A program made the position numbers and the translations under genes. This document shows, piece by piece, positions 17,430-26,380 of a stretch of DNA of 64,000 nt (positions within the stretch are counted from its first letter, which is position 1; every line of letters starts with the position of its first letter). The notes below the pieces were generated by a model. The model was not told where the DNA came from, made no database searches, and saw only the letters and a program-made list of their open reading frames with translations. The DNA comes from VYFG01 sp965203365. GTDB taxonomy: Bacteria > Pseudomonadota > Gammaproteobacteria > Arenicellales > Poriferihabitantaceae. The stretch covers positions 186,001 to 250,000 of the forward strand of contig OZ241878.1 of assembly GCA_965203365.1 (NCBI GenBank). Reading direction: 5' to 3'.

Positions 17430-18398
17430 TCAGTTTGGAGCCGGAATAATTCCGCATGCGATTCGGGGGCCGCCGCCCGGCAGTTCGTCTTCACCATGGG
17501 CATGAATCATAATCGACCGCCCGGTGATCTCATCCAAGGTGAGGTGGCCGCTGCTTACGGCTTCGGTGGCGACACCGTTCCTGCCGACCACGAGTTCCGG
17601 AAGATCGCCTGCAGCCGTACGGCCATGGTCTTCATGCGAGGGGTGGTCATAGTGAGATCCCGCGGCCAATCCGGCTACCATCTTCCCGTTTCGGGGTGCC
17701 GGACCGCAGTCCCCGTTCTCGTGAATGTGAAAGGCATGTCGGCCTGGGTCCAAGCCGTGCAGGTCGGGGATGATCATCAGACCGTGGTCCTCCTCCTTGA
17801 GTGTCACCGTGCCGATGGCACCGAGTACGCCATGATCCGAGATCCGGCGAATTGGTACCACCTGTTCGTCTTCGGATGTCGGCACACCCTGCATTTGGTG
17901 AGTGTCCTCGGCATCGTGAGTTCTCTGTCCCCAAGGGTGGTTACCAGGCTTGATATGGACCGCCAGATCGATCTCGCCAGCTTTGTCGAGCACCAATGTC
18001 AAGCCGAAGCGCTCGCCCTTCACCAAGGGCTGCTTCAACCCGATCAGCATCACGTGCAACCCGTGGGGCTTGAACATCACTTCACTCCGGGCCGGTATCT
18101 CGACCGACGTCACCTTTCGCATCTTCATCATCCCGCCTTCCATGTTGTGCGTATGGAATTCCACTTGCTCGGCGATGTCGGTACGGGCTCCGATGATGCG
18201 GTCCGGCTGCCAGCCTGAGTTATGGGCCTGGAAATAGACGGCACCGTTGGCCGCAGCTGGCGGCATCTCCCGTGACCACGCGGCGGCAATCGTCACGCTC
18301 CCGGGGGTAGCGTTCTGTGCTGACAGTGCCGTGCTGAAAATCGTGATGATCATCAGAACCGCCCGTTGGACAAGCCCTGCTGCATTCTCATACATCAT
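17430..18398 (-). CDS. Periplasmic fusion of PCuAC copper chaperone and Cu/Zn superoxide dismutase
   Basis: Predicted secreted protein of 322 residues. A signal peptide (hydrophobic 11-26, likely cleavage near ALSA-QN) precedes a PCuAC domain (about 33-150) and a SodC domain (about 187-318). The PCuAC copper motif HX10MX21HXM is complete: H82, M93, H115 and M117. The SOD domain has copper ligands H224 and H226 in HAFHIH, the bridging H249, and H299 in MIHAHGED, plus the disulfide pair C231 and C315 and the GGGPRIACG signature. The usual zinc His before GDLP is replaced by Ala (A262 in RTAAGDLP), so the zinc site looks altered; H252, H255 and H258 are nearby. The start (18398) has GGAGAGGA six bases upstream; the frame is open 42 codons further. 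The fused chaperone probably loads copper in cis (inference). Confidence 0.88.
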   Translation of the reverse strand: MMYENAAGLVQRAVLMIITIFSTALSAQNATPGSVTIAAAWSREMPPAAANGAVYFQAHNSGWQPDRIIGARTDIAEQVEFHTHNMEGGMMKMRKVTSVEIPARSEVMFKPHGLHVMLIGLKQPLVKGERFGLTLVLDKAGEIDLAVHIKPGNHPWGQRTHDAEDTHQMQGVPTSEDEQVVPIRRISDHGVLGAIGTVTLKEEDHGLMIIPDLHGLDPGRHAFHIHENGDCGPAPRNGKMVAGLAAGSHYDHPSHEDHGRTAAGDLPELVVGRNGVATEAVSSGHLTLDEITGRSIMIHAHGEDELPGGGPRIACGIIPAPN

Positions 18399-18752
18399 GA
18401 TGGATCCTCTCCAAGAAAAAGCACCGGGCTTCGTAGCTCCGGAGACACCCTGCCAGTAGAACCTTGGTTGGTTGACCCCCACTTCGACATCGAGAACCGG
18501 CATATTTGCAGTTTCGACTATCATGGGTCAGCCCATCCGGCCTACGCCATTTCCCCCCGGGGTAACGACATCACCCCAGTGCAACCGCCGTCGCCGCTGG
18601 CGGTCGTTCAGTCTCGTGGACCAGCTGTCACTCCCGAAGCCTGTTCGAACGCTGCGAAAACGCCAAGAGACAATCGGACCAGACTGCCGAGTGCAGAAAG
18701 GTCAACGCAATTCAGTGCGCACAGATGGGTGTGTTCACTTCATTAGTCCACA
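18399..18752. other. Gap upstream of the PCuAC-SodC gene
   Basis: About 350 bases between the start of the fusion gene and the stop of the next gene on the same strand. It must hold the promoter of the fusion gene. No ORF or structure is convincing. Confidence 0.4.
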
Positions 18753-19352
18753 CTATCCGTTCGACAGCGCCCGGTCAAGAAAATCCAGGCGGTCTTGTCC
18801 CCAGAACAGTTCACCATCGATCACATAGCTCGGGGAGCCGAACACACCAGCGACATGGGCTTCTGCGGTGACACGGGTGAACTGCGCTGTCAACTCCTCG
18901 GTTTGTGCTTCGGCCAAAAGGGCCGGGCCGTCCAGCCCACATGTGTCTGCGATGGTCGTCAGGGTATTGGAATCCGCCACATTTTTCTCTTCTGCCCAGA
19001 CCGCGGTCAGGATGGCGTCGCTGAGTGCGCCAGCGTTCTCCCCCCGATTTCCGGCCGCGAGGACCATTTTCGAACCCAAAGCGGCATCAACCGGAAAAAA
19101 AGCTGGTTGGAAGTTGAGGTTGACGCCCAGGTAAGCAGACCAGCGTTTCAGTTCGTCCATGCGATGACGCAATCGTGCGGGATGCCGTTTTGGCAGGGGA
19201 ACGCCTCCCATGTTCTGAAATGTCGACATGACATTGATGGGCAGGTAGTGAACGGTGACGTCATGGCGTCGGACCATGTCATTGAAACGGCGGATCGCCA
19301 GATAACTCCATGGAGACACCACAAAGTGGTAATAATCGACAGTTTTGGACAT
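18753..19352 (-). CDS. 2-hydroxychromene-2-carboxylate isomerase family protein
   Basis: A 199-residue protein of the DsbA/kappa-class glutathione S-transferase fold. The N-terminal VVSPWSYLA places a Ser (S13) where DsbA has its CxxC, as in HCCA isomerases, which use glutathione to isomerise naphthalene-pathway intermediates. The C-terminal GVFGSPSYVIDGELFWGQDRLDFLDRAL is the family's cis-Pro and substrate-side signature. No aromatic degradation genes are near, so the real substrate is unknown. Such stand-alone members are common in marine gamma- and alphaproteobacteria. Confidence 0.88.
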   Translation of the reverse strand: MSKTVDYYHFVVSPWSYLAIRRFNDMVRRHDVTVHYLPINVMSTFQNMGGVPLPKRHPARLRHRMDELKRWSAYLGVNLNFQPAFFPVDAALGSKMVLAAGNRGENAGALSDAILTAVWAEEKNVADSNTLTTIADTCGLDGPALLAEAQTEELTAQFTRVTAEAHVAGVFGSPSYVIDGELFWGQDRLDFLDRALSNG

Positions 19353-19490
19353 GACCTTTCAGCATGGTATTGGGTGAGGGACGCAATTATATGTCAGGCA
19401 AGTCGGACCCGCCGTCCAGGTTCGGTTGATCGTGTGATTGAATTTGAGGCGAGTCTTGGGTTTAATCCGGCCATTTGACCCGATCGTGCC

Positions 19491-20192
19491 ATGCAGACCC
19501 CGCCCCGAAAACGACCCGCCCCGCTGATTGAGGTCCTGATCACTGTCCTCCTGCCGGCGGTCATCTTGATGCAATGGAGCGATCCGGAGCGATTGGGGGC
19601 CGTTCAGGCGCTGGTGTTGGCGCTTTCCTTTCCCCTGGGGTATGGCGGTTGGGATCTGGTGCGCCATCGTCACGTGAGCTATCTGGCCCTGTTGGGGTTG
19701 CTGAGTGTGTTGCTGACCGGGGGCATTGGCCTTCTGAAGCTGGAGGTCAAATGGTTGGCCATCAAGGAGGCGGCCATTCCGGCCCTGATTGGGCTGGGGG
19801 TCCTGATCACCGGGTTGACTCGATCCCCCTTGGTGAAAAAACTGCTGTTCAATCCGCTCATAATGGCCACCGACAAAATACAGCAACAGCTGGACCGGGA
19901 ACACAAGTCGGCGCTGTTTGACCGAAAGCTCCGGTTCGCCAACTCCTGGCTGGCGGGGACCTTTGGGTTTTCCGCCCTCATGAATTATGGTCTTGCCAAG
20001 GTGATCGTGACCAGTCCGACCGGCACGGTGGCGTTCAATGAGGAGTTGGGCCGGTTGACCGTCCTCAGCTACCCGATGATTGCCATCCCGTCCATGCTGA
20101 TGATTGGGGGCATCATGTGGTATGTGGGCCACACCATCCGGCAGTTGACCGGACTGGAGTGGCAGGAAATCTTTCGCCGAGAAGCGGGGTAG
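19491..20192 (+). CDS. VC0807-like integral membrane protein
   Basis: A 233-residue multi-pass inner-membrane protein. I count about six hydrophobic segments (about 14-32, 38-52, 62-82, 90-108, 150-172 and 193-215), with a polar loop KIQQQLDREHKSALFDRKLR between the fourth and fifth. The size and layout resemble VC0807 family proteins of unknown function. The stop lies 5 bp before the start of the following phosphatase, so the two are probably one transcript. Confidence 0.65.
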   Translation: MQTPPRKRPAPLIEVLITVLLPAVILMQWSDPERLGAVQALVLALSFPLGYGGWDLVRHRHVSYLALLGLLSVLLTGGIGLLKLEVKWLAIKEAAIPALIGLGVLITGLTRSPLVKKLLFNPLIMATDKIQQQLDREHKSALFDRKLRFANSWLAGTFGFSALMNYGLAKVIVTSPTGTVAFNEELGRLTVLSYPMIAIPSMLMIGGIMWYVGHTIRQLTGLEWQEIFRREAG

Positions 20193-20197
20193 TTCGC

Positions 20198-20812
20198 ATG
20201 ATGTATTTGCTTCGTCATGCCGAGACCCAGTGGAATTTCGAATGGCGGAAACAGGGACTGAATGACTCGCCACTGACGGATAGAGGCCAATGGCAGGCTC
20301 GGACCTACGGGACAGTGCTGCGCTTGTTGATTCCGCCAGACAAAATTCATTCAGGTCAGGTCAGGCTGTATATGAGTCCATTGGCCCGGGCTCGGACAAC
20401 TGCCCGATATCTGCTGGAAGTGCTTGGGATGTCGACACATGATGTGATTTGTGACGAGCGCCTGATTGAATTCGATTATGGCGATTGGACTGGACTGACC
20501 AATGAAGAAATCGAGCAATCTTATCCCGGTGCATTGTCCGCTCGAGAAGCGGACAAATGGAATTATACGGTGCCGGGTGGAGAGTCCTATGCGGATGTCG
20601 AGGAAAATGTCGATGATTGGATGGATGGGTTGCCTTTAGGCAAGGTGTTGATCGTCGTGACTCATAATGTGGTCAGCCGGGTGATCCGTAGACGTTTTCT
20701 GGGTCAGTCAAGAATGCAAGCAGGGCATCTGGAGCACCCCCAGCACCTGATTTATCGTTTGGCCAATCAATCCGTCGAGGAGATCGATATCCGAAAATTT
20801 TTCTCCTCTTGA
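20198..20812 (+). CDS. Histidine phosphatase family protein
   Basis: Phosphoglycerate-mutase-like phosphatase of 204 residues. The catalytic RHAET motif is at residues 6-10 (H7 would be phosphorylated). The second active-site His lies in VVTHNVVSR near residue 154, and the acidic residue lies in RLIEFDYGDWTGLT. It could act on small phosphosugars, cobalamin precursors or phosphoproteins; the sequence does not decide. The start at 20198 (ATGATG) directly precedes the conserved YLLRHAETQWN; the frame is open further upstream, overlapping the membrane-protein gene. Confidence 0.85.
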   Translation: MMYLLRHAETQWNFEWRKQGLNDSPLTDRGQWQARTYGTVLRLLIPPDKIHSGQVRLYMSPLARARTTARYLLEVLGMSTHDVICDERLIEFDYGDWTGLTNEEIEQSYPGALSAREADKWNYTVPGGESYADVEENVDDWMDGLPLGKVLIVVTHNVVSRVIRRRFLGQSRMQAGHLEHPQHLIYRLANQSVEEIDIRKFFSS

Positions 20813-21495
20813 TGGGTGATCAGGGGGCCATCAGAGTCTCCAGCGTGGATATCAAGGATAGTCTGACCCAATGGCTGGCAAAAACAGATCAGGATATTCG
20901 TTAAACCGGTGATCTTGATCGGTTGCTTCTGTGCGAGTAGCGGCCAGTGGTATCCACGTGGCCGTCAAGTCGGGCCGTTTCGCGACTCGAATTCGTTCCC
21001 AGTGAAAAGCCCAGGCGGCGCCATCGCGAGCACTTTTCGCTTTTCCACTTCGATCACGGCATAGGACCGTATAACCCCGGTCTCGGCCTGACCAGTGGGG
21101 GGCTTGAGATTTTCGACAGTCCCTTTCATGGGGACCGGTTCGTTCATCCAGCGGATGTCATCATGGCCACGAGACCTCTTGATTTGTCGGTCTTCTACGA
21201 CTTGCATGCGACGAATGACCCGCCGGACATGGCGGGTGTAGTGATCCTGTACCGGGTGGCCTCCAACAGCCACTGAAACCTCACCGTGATTGCGGTCAAA
21301 TGCCGAGATGCCCAGATTGGTGCTTCAACCCCCCCATCGCGAACCATGTCACAGTGAGCGCGAGCCATGCACTAGCCATTGATGGAAATACCCTGTTTGG
21401 CACGGGTCAACTTTCCCATGTAAAACCACTGCGTTCACGATCATCATTCTGTCTCCCTGATCGAATCCCTCACCTTAGTAGGCATTTCGAGTTCT
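20813..21495. other. 0.68-kb gap without a supported gene
   Basis: Both strands carry overlapping ORFs of about 100 codons (20947-21276 and 20965-21273), but neither shows a known domain. Possibly decayed sequence upstream of the AAA/nuclease gene's stop. Confidence 0.35.
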
Positions 21496-23070
21496 TCAGA
21501 CTCGCTCCGCCCGCAGGGCGGCCAGATTGCGCTGCTCTTGATCAAATACCAATCCCAGCCGATGGACCTCCTTCCCCGGTGTTCGGTACTTGTCCGCATA
21601 CCCCTTCTCCCGCATCTGTGCCATCGCTTCGTCCAGTGTCTTGTCTACCGCCGCTGCATTCGGGGCCACCTTGCACTCGAACACGAACACCTGCGCCCGA
21701 TGGATCAACACCAGATCCGACCGCCCCTGATAAGTGACCTCCTCTCCTCGGATGTCGAGTCCCTGCGTCAGCCAGGCGGCATACAGCAACCCGACATAGA
21801 ATCCCTCCCACCGAAACAACTGCCCCGGGTCCTGCCAAGTAGGCGGAATCCCCGCAAAGAACGCCTGCAGGGCCTGCTCGAAGCCGTCAAAGTCCTGGGC
21901 CAGCAGCCGATCGGTCAGGGTCTGGCGGCGCCTCAAGGTCGTCGCCCAATCGCCCAGCACCGACTCCAGCAGTTCCCGGTTCAGGCTGCGACGCACCTCT
22001 TCGTTGGGATAGTCCAAAGTGTAGAAATACTCGTCGTAGCGCTCCTGTTCTTCGATGATCGTCAGATAGCCGCACTGGAACAGCAGGGCGTTCACGCTGA
22101 TGTTCTCCAGGTTGAATCGGGACAGTTCCCCCCGGGACATGTCCAGCCGACTCAAGGTCTGGGGCAGGATGTCGCCTCGGGCCAGTCGATGATAGAGATA
22201 GCTCGGGGTGCCGGTCTCGTACCAGTAGGGCAGGAACTTCCGGTTCTGGAAGTACAGCAGGATGTCGAAGGGGTTGTAGACGGTCTCCTGGCCGCGCCAC
22301 GAATACCCATTGTACCAGTGGCGAATCTTGTCCCGGTCTTCGGCGGATATGTCCGTCAGTTCCGGCGCGAACACGGTGTCGAGGTCGGCCTCGGTATAGC
22401 CGCAGATGGTGGCATAACGCGGCATCAGGCTGAGGTCGTTGAGGTTGTTCAGGTTCGAAAACAAGCTCACCTTCGAATACATGCTGATGCCGGTGACAAA
22501 CACGAATCGCAGCCAGCGGGCACAATCCTTGAGCATCCCGTACAGCCCCCGCAGGGTATCGCGGTGGGCCCGCGCCAAGTCGGGGTCTTCCAGGACATCC
22601 AGGATCGGCTTGTCGTATTCGTCCACCAGCACCACCACCTGCTGATCGGTGGCCAACTGCAGCCGATCGATCAGGCTCCGAAGGCGGGTCGGTCCGGTGT
22701 CGGATTCGGTATCGGGATCCAGCTGATAGCGGCGTTCAATGCTGTGCAACTGGCGGAGAATGTCCTTGTCCAGTTCGTCCGGTCCACGGAATGTTCCCCC
22801 GAAGCTCAGCCGCACCACGGGATGGGTCGTCTCCCAGTCCCATCGGGGGTGGATGTCCAGGCCCCGGAACAGGTCCTCGCTGCCGGCGAACAGTTCGTGC
22901 AGCGTATCGACCAGCAGGGTCTTGCCGAAGCGACGCGGGCGCGACAGGAAGTAGTAGCCGGGTTGGCGAGCCAGACACCACAGATGCCGGGTCTTGTCCA
23001 CATAATAGAAGTTCCACTCCCGCAGGCTACGAAAAGACGCATTGCCGACCGGAAGTTCCGACTGAGTCAT
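21496..23070 (-). CDS. AAA-ATPase-like / PD-(D/E)XK nuclease domain protein, copy 1
   Basis: A 524-residue protein of the AAA-ATPase-like plus PD-(D/E)XK family often present in many copies per genome. Walker A is RPRRFGKT at 44-51 and Walker B VVVLVDEYD at 146-154. The C-terminal nuclease-like block (449-468) has D452 and E465-C-K467 in the D...ExK pattern. Its role is unknown; mobile or defence functions are often suspected. The start at 23070 gives the same length as the second copy at 33915-35489. The two are almost identical except for residues 2-41, about 20 residues in the middle, and a short block just after the ExK. Flanking DNA is not shared beyond about 4 bp after the stop. Confidence 0.88.
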   Translation of the reverse strand: MTQSELPVGNASFRSLREWNFYYVDKTRHLWCLARQPGYYFLSRPRRFGKTLLVDTLHELFAGSEDLFRGLDIHPRWDWETTHPVVRLSFGGTFRGPDELDKDILRQLHSIERRYQLDPDTESDTGPTRLRSLIDRLQLATDQQVVVLVDEYDKPILDVLEDPDLARAHRDTLRGLYGMLKDCARWLRFVFVTGISMYSKVSLFSNLNNLNDLSLMPRYATICGYTEADLDTVFAPELTDISAEDRDKIRHWYNGYSWRGQETVYNPFDILLYFQNRKFLPYWYETGTPSYLYHRLARGDILPQTLSRLDMSRGELSRFNLENISVNALLFQCGYLTIIEEQERYDEYFYTLDYPNEEVRRSLNRELLESVLGDWATTLRRRQTLTDRLLAQDFDGFEQALQAFFAGIPPTWQDPGQLFRWEGFYVGLLYAAWLTQGLDIRGEEVTYQGRSDLVLIHRAQVFVFECKVAPNAAAVDKTLDEAMAQMREKGYADKYRTPGKEVHRLGLVFDQEQRNLAALRAERV

Positions 23071-23948
23071 GGATACGGCTCTAAATGAGGATTGGCTACA
23101 TGATAACACACGTCACCGAGGCGAGGGTTCCAGAGCGTGGACCACCTGCACCCGGATGACAACGAACCTTAGCGCGACCATCATAATTGCCACCTCCCTT
23201 CTTTCACTGTTATGCGCCGGTTTGGGAACCAGACAGATTCTGGTTCCTATGTGGGTCTGCAGACTGGCCCCTGCCATTTTGATTCTCCAGCACCGGCTCG
23301 TCTGACCAATATCTTGGAGGCCGCACACATTATGTCCTCATGTCACCGGGGCGTGCTGATGAACTGGAAGATCGCTGGTGTAGGCAGCGATAATGGCACG
23401 GAGTTGCCCACTGGGGTTGCCCCGCTCTCTGGAAGGTCAATGCGCTATTGGAACCGGGTTTAAGTGTTATGGCACCCTCGGCGGCTTCTGTTTGGCCCCC
23501 GGGCCGTTGCGGGTGCGCGATGAATAGGTCGGATAACCGAAGGAGACCCATGAAACCAATTATCTCCGACCTGCTTCTTTGCCATCATCGTTTCCTGATG
23601 TTTCCTGGGGTGAGTGAGCCGCAAAGTCACTTCGATGTGATGAGTAAAGATAGAGATATCCTGTGTATGCTTCTAAACGACCTTCGGTTGCCAAGGTCAT
23701 CAGAAGCACTGACGAACGAGTGCTGATGGATACTGATCAGGAAATGATTGGATTGAGGTTGAGTATCTGAGGGGGATCGATTGGTTGTGATTCAACCTGA
23801 TTGGACTCGCCATCTGGGCTAGGAAGCTTGTCGGTCGTTGAGCTAACAGTGGATTGATGCGTTCGGATTATCAGCACTCAGAAACGATCCAATCAGAACA
23901 TCATGGAGACATTCATATCAATTGATGTCCGCTCTCGTGGAATCATCA
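23071..23948. other. 0.88-kb gap without a supported gene
   Basis: No ORF with a recognisable product on either strand, no tRNA and no obvious repeat. It lies between the starts of one minus-strand gene and the stop of another, so a promoter for copy 1 of the AAA/nuclease gene is expected near 23071-23200. Confidence 0.4.
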
Positions 23949-25307
23949 TCAGATAAATTTCCCCCCTTCCCGTTGGGGAGCAAACATCGATTCCATCTCT
24001 CGGCGGACCCGTCTGGCCTGAGACATGGGCTCTGTTTCAATATCCTCCCAAGTCAGAACCCTGTCCTTTGCCACGGCCGTTCTTATCGTCACATCGTGCG
24101 CAAGACCAATCGGCAGGGCCCCGATGGCCAGGCTGTCAGTGGCGCTCATCAGCCGACCGTAGATTGTGAAGCCACCCTCTCCGTCCAGGTGGTCTCCAGG
24201 CCGCAGATTCCGTTTGGCGGTAGCGACCACATCACTGCGAAAGCTGTCGGCTTGGCCCGTCGGTTCGCATCGCAAGGCTACCGAGGCGACAGAGATACCC
24301 AGTTCCATTCCGATCAAGTGGTACGGTTTCCACATCGCCGAGTACCTGCCCGTTGTGTCGGTCAGCAGTCCGTATTCCCGGAAACACATCCTGACATAGT
24401 CGTTCGGGGCCTCAAAAACGACGAATACACCCCAGCGCAAATCCCCGATGATCGGTCGACCGTCGCGTTCGAGGGAAGAAACGACTTCCACCTGTCCCTT
24501 GTGATGCAGCCGCCCTCCGTCATGACGGGGTCGCATCATGTGTGGAAGGCCATGCACACCACAGGGAGGAAAGGCCAGGCCTCCAGGCGCGGGCGTCAAT
24601 CCCGTGGCATTGGAGACAGCGGCCATTTCGATGGCTGACTTGGTGCCATCCAGAAATGAATTGAACATTTTCGGATTCAGGCCGCCAGCCATCGCCTCGT
24701 CGGGGTTCAGTCCATAGTGTTGCCAAACTTCATCCGGGGTGACGTAATGATAGGATTCCAGATACTTGGTGCCTTTCCCGGCCGCCACCACCTCGAATCC
24801 CGATGCCCGCGCCCAATCCACTTGTTCGGCAATCAAGGCTGGCTGGTCTCCATACGCCATCGAATAGACCAGGTCGGACTGTCGTGCCCGCCTCGCAAGC
24901 CATGGGCCTGCCAATGCGTCCGCTTCGACATTGACCATGATGATGTGACGGCCTTGGTCGATAGCGCTGAGCGCGTGTTCGATCCCAGCCGCCGCGTGAC
25001 CGGTCGCATCTATCACCACGTCCATTCCATCGGCTTGGATGAGAGAGAATGGGTCATCGGTCACATGGGTTGTGCGTGCCTTGTATGCGGCGGTCCAACC
25101 GGGAGCGGATGTATCATACCCACCGAGTTGTGCGCATACCTTCTGGGCTTGATCGGGGTCTAGGTCGGCAAGCCCCATCAGGTGAATGCCGGGTGTTCGT
25201 GCCGCTTGAGATAGGTACATGGTGCCAAACTTTCCAGCGCCGATCAGGCCCACACGAATCGGATGCCCCGCCTTTTCCCGGTTAAGCAACCTGCGATACA
25301 GGTTCAT
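23949..25307 (-). CDS. NAD(P)-dependent oxidoreductase with SAF domain
   Basis: A 452-residue protein combining a Rossmann domain (VGLIGAGKFGTMYL near residue 20) similar to homoserine-dehydrogenase/Gfo-type oxidoreductases with a C-terminal SAF-type beta-clip domain (AKRNLRPGDHLDGEGG, about 365-380). The family is widespread but its substrate is not established. The start chosen, ATG at 25307, gives MNLYRRLLNREKAG just before the Rossmann fold; the open frame continues 35 codons upstream. Upstream and downstream gaps are long, so it appears monocistronic. Confidence 0.82.
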   Translation of the reverse strand: MNLYRRLLNREKAGHPIRVGLIGAGKFGTMYLSQAARTPGIHLMGLADLDPDQAQKVCAQLGGYDTSAPGWTAAYKARTTHVTDDPFSLIQADGMDVVIDATGHAAAGIEHALSAIDQGRHIIMVNVEADALAGPWLARRARQSDLVYSMAYGDQPALIAEQVDWARASGFEVVAAGKGTKYLESYHYVTPDEVWQHYGLNPDEAMAGGLNPKMFNSFLDGTKSAIEMAAVSNATGLTPAPGGLAFPPCGVHGLPHMMRPRHDGGRLHHKGQVEVVSSLERDGRPIIGDLRWGVFVVFEAPNDYVRMCFREYGLLTDTTGRYSAMWKPYHLIGMELGISVASVALRCEPTGQADSFRSDVVATAKRNLRPGDHLDGEGGFTIYGRLMSATDSLAIGALPIGLAHDVTIRTAVAKDRVLTWEDIETEPMSQARRVRREMESMFAPQREGGKFI

Positions 25308-25968
25308 ATGAAGTTCATTTTGAATGGAGAGGTATCGTATGATAGTGGCATCTGCCCGATCACTTCTATTCGTATTCCCCCAGTTATCATGTCCATATGG
25401 TGAGGCGGACACCGCTTTCGGAGTGAATCCTCCAGTAATTTCCGCCAGATTGGGTAGTCATAAGAACGGCAACTGGATGGGGGCATTCACAAATGATTTT
25501 GTTGGCGGAATGAAACGACGGATTGCCAGTGTTCGGTCTCTACGCCGACATCCACCGCCAAGGTTGAGAGTACAGGAAGCTCTTGCGGGTCGTTCGCTAC
25601 CGATCGCCTACTGCCGCGACAACTCCCTCATAGTCCGCAGCGCAAGCTGGTGACCTTGCATTCATGCAATGTGTAGTCGAGTTGACATGCTTGCCTGCCG
25701 ACTCTTCTTTCATCTTATTTCATGGTTCCAGATGTGTGATCACAGAGTTTTGTCCGAGACAGCCAAACGGGTATGCTGGCAGAAGGGGCGTCAGTCTTGC
25801 AACCCATGAGGGTTCAAGCCACAATTTGACGAGGTACATCCGACGCAAGGGAGCCGTGTCCTGGCTTGGGAACCGCCGCTGATTTTCAATGTGGACGGAG
25901 GAGAGTGGAGATAGCGGAATAACAGGCGGGTTGGCTGTAGAACACGGCATTGGAGCAGGATGGCCGCT
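25308..25968. other. 0.66-kb gap without a supported gene
   Basis: Nothing recognisable apart from short ORFs. It ends at the ATPase pseudogene fragment at 25969. Confidence 0.4.
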
Positions 25969-26119
25969 ATGAGCCCGAGACCTTTTCCCAAGCCCCCACT
26001 GGCCGACCCCTTGTCGCTGGATATCTGGCTGCGTCGTACGGGTCGGGCCGAAGCGGACCGTGAACGGTTCTTTCAGGGACCGTGATGCGGCATTCGAGGG
26101 ATTTCGCCAGGCGGAGGCC
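25969..26119 (+). pseudogene. Truncated, frameshifted N-terminus of the ATPase found at 8702
   Basis: The reading frame from ATG 25969 encodes FPKPPLADPLSLDIWL and GRAEADRERFFQG. This matches residues 6-21 and 25-37 of the ATPase at 8702 closely (FPKPPPADPLPLNVWL, DRAEVGREPFFRG). One extra base near 26081 then shifts the frame into a stop at 26083. In the restored frame the similarity continues as RDAAFEGFRQAEA. It ends about 50 residues in, before the P-loop. The rest of the gene is gone: the next 250 bp are unrelated and lead into an AAA/DUF4143 gene. Confidence 0.75.
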
Positions 26120-26380
26120 GTTTCTGGGAAGAGCGACTCCATATCAGAGAATGCAGGAATATCTCGTAATATTTTTCGCTTCCAACTCTGTCTGATATGG
26201 AGTGTTGCAGGGAAAAGTTACCCCTCAAAAGCCTTATCCAAGACGACAAGTCCGATCTTGAGAGAAGGCTTTTCATTGCCCATCTCTTCCAGATTGCGCT
26301 TTTCCGACTTCCAATTAGCGACCTCTTGACTTCCAATCAGCCGATATGGATCATTCCCATTGTCAAGACTTGGAGATGAC

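Noticed and set aside
20947..21276. Overlapping ORFs of about 100 codons on both strands in the 20.8-21.5 kb gap.
   Set aside because: Neither has a recognisable domain, membrane segment or ribosome-binding site; overlapping open frames are expected by chance at this GC content.
21538..23088. Long open frames on the plus strand opposite both AAA/nuclease genes (also 33666-35528).
   Set aside because: They are shadows of the minus-strand genes, which carry Walker and nuclease motifs; the plus-strand translations show none.
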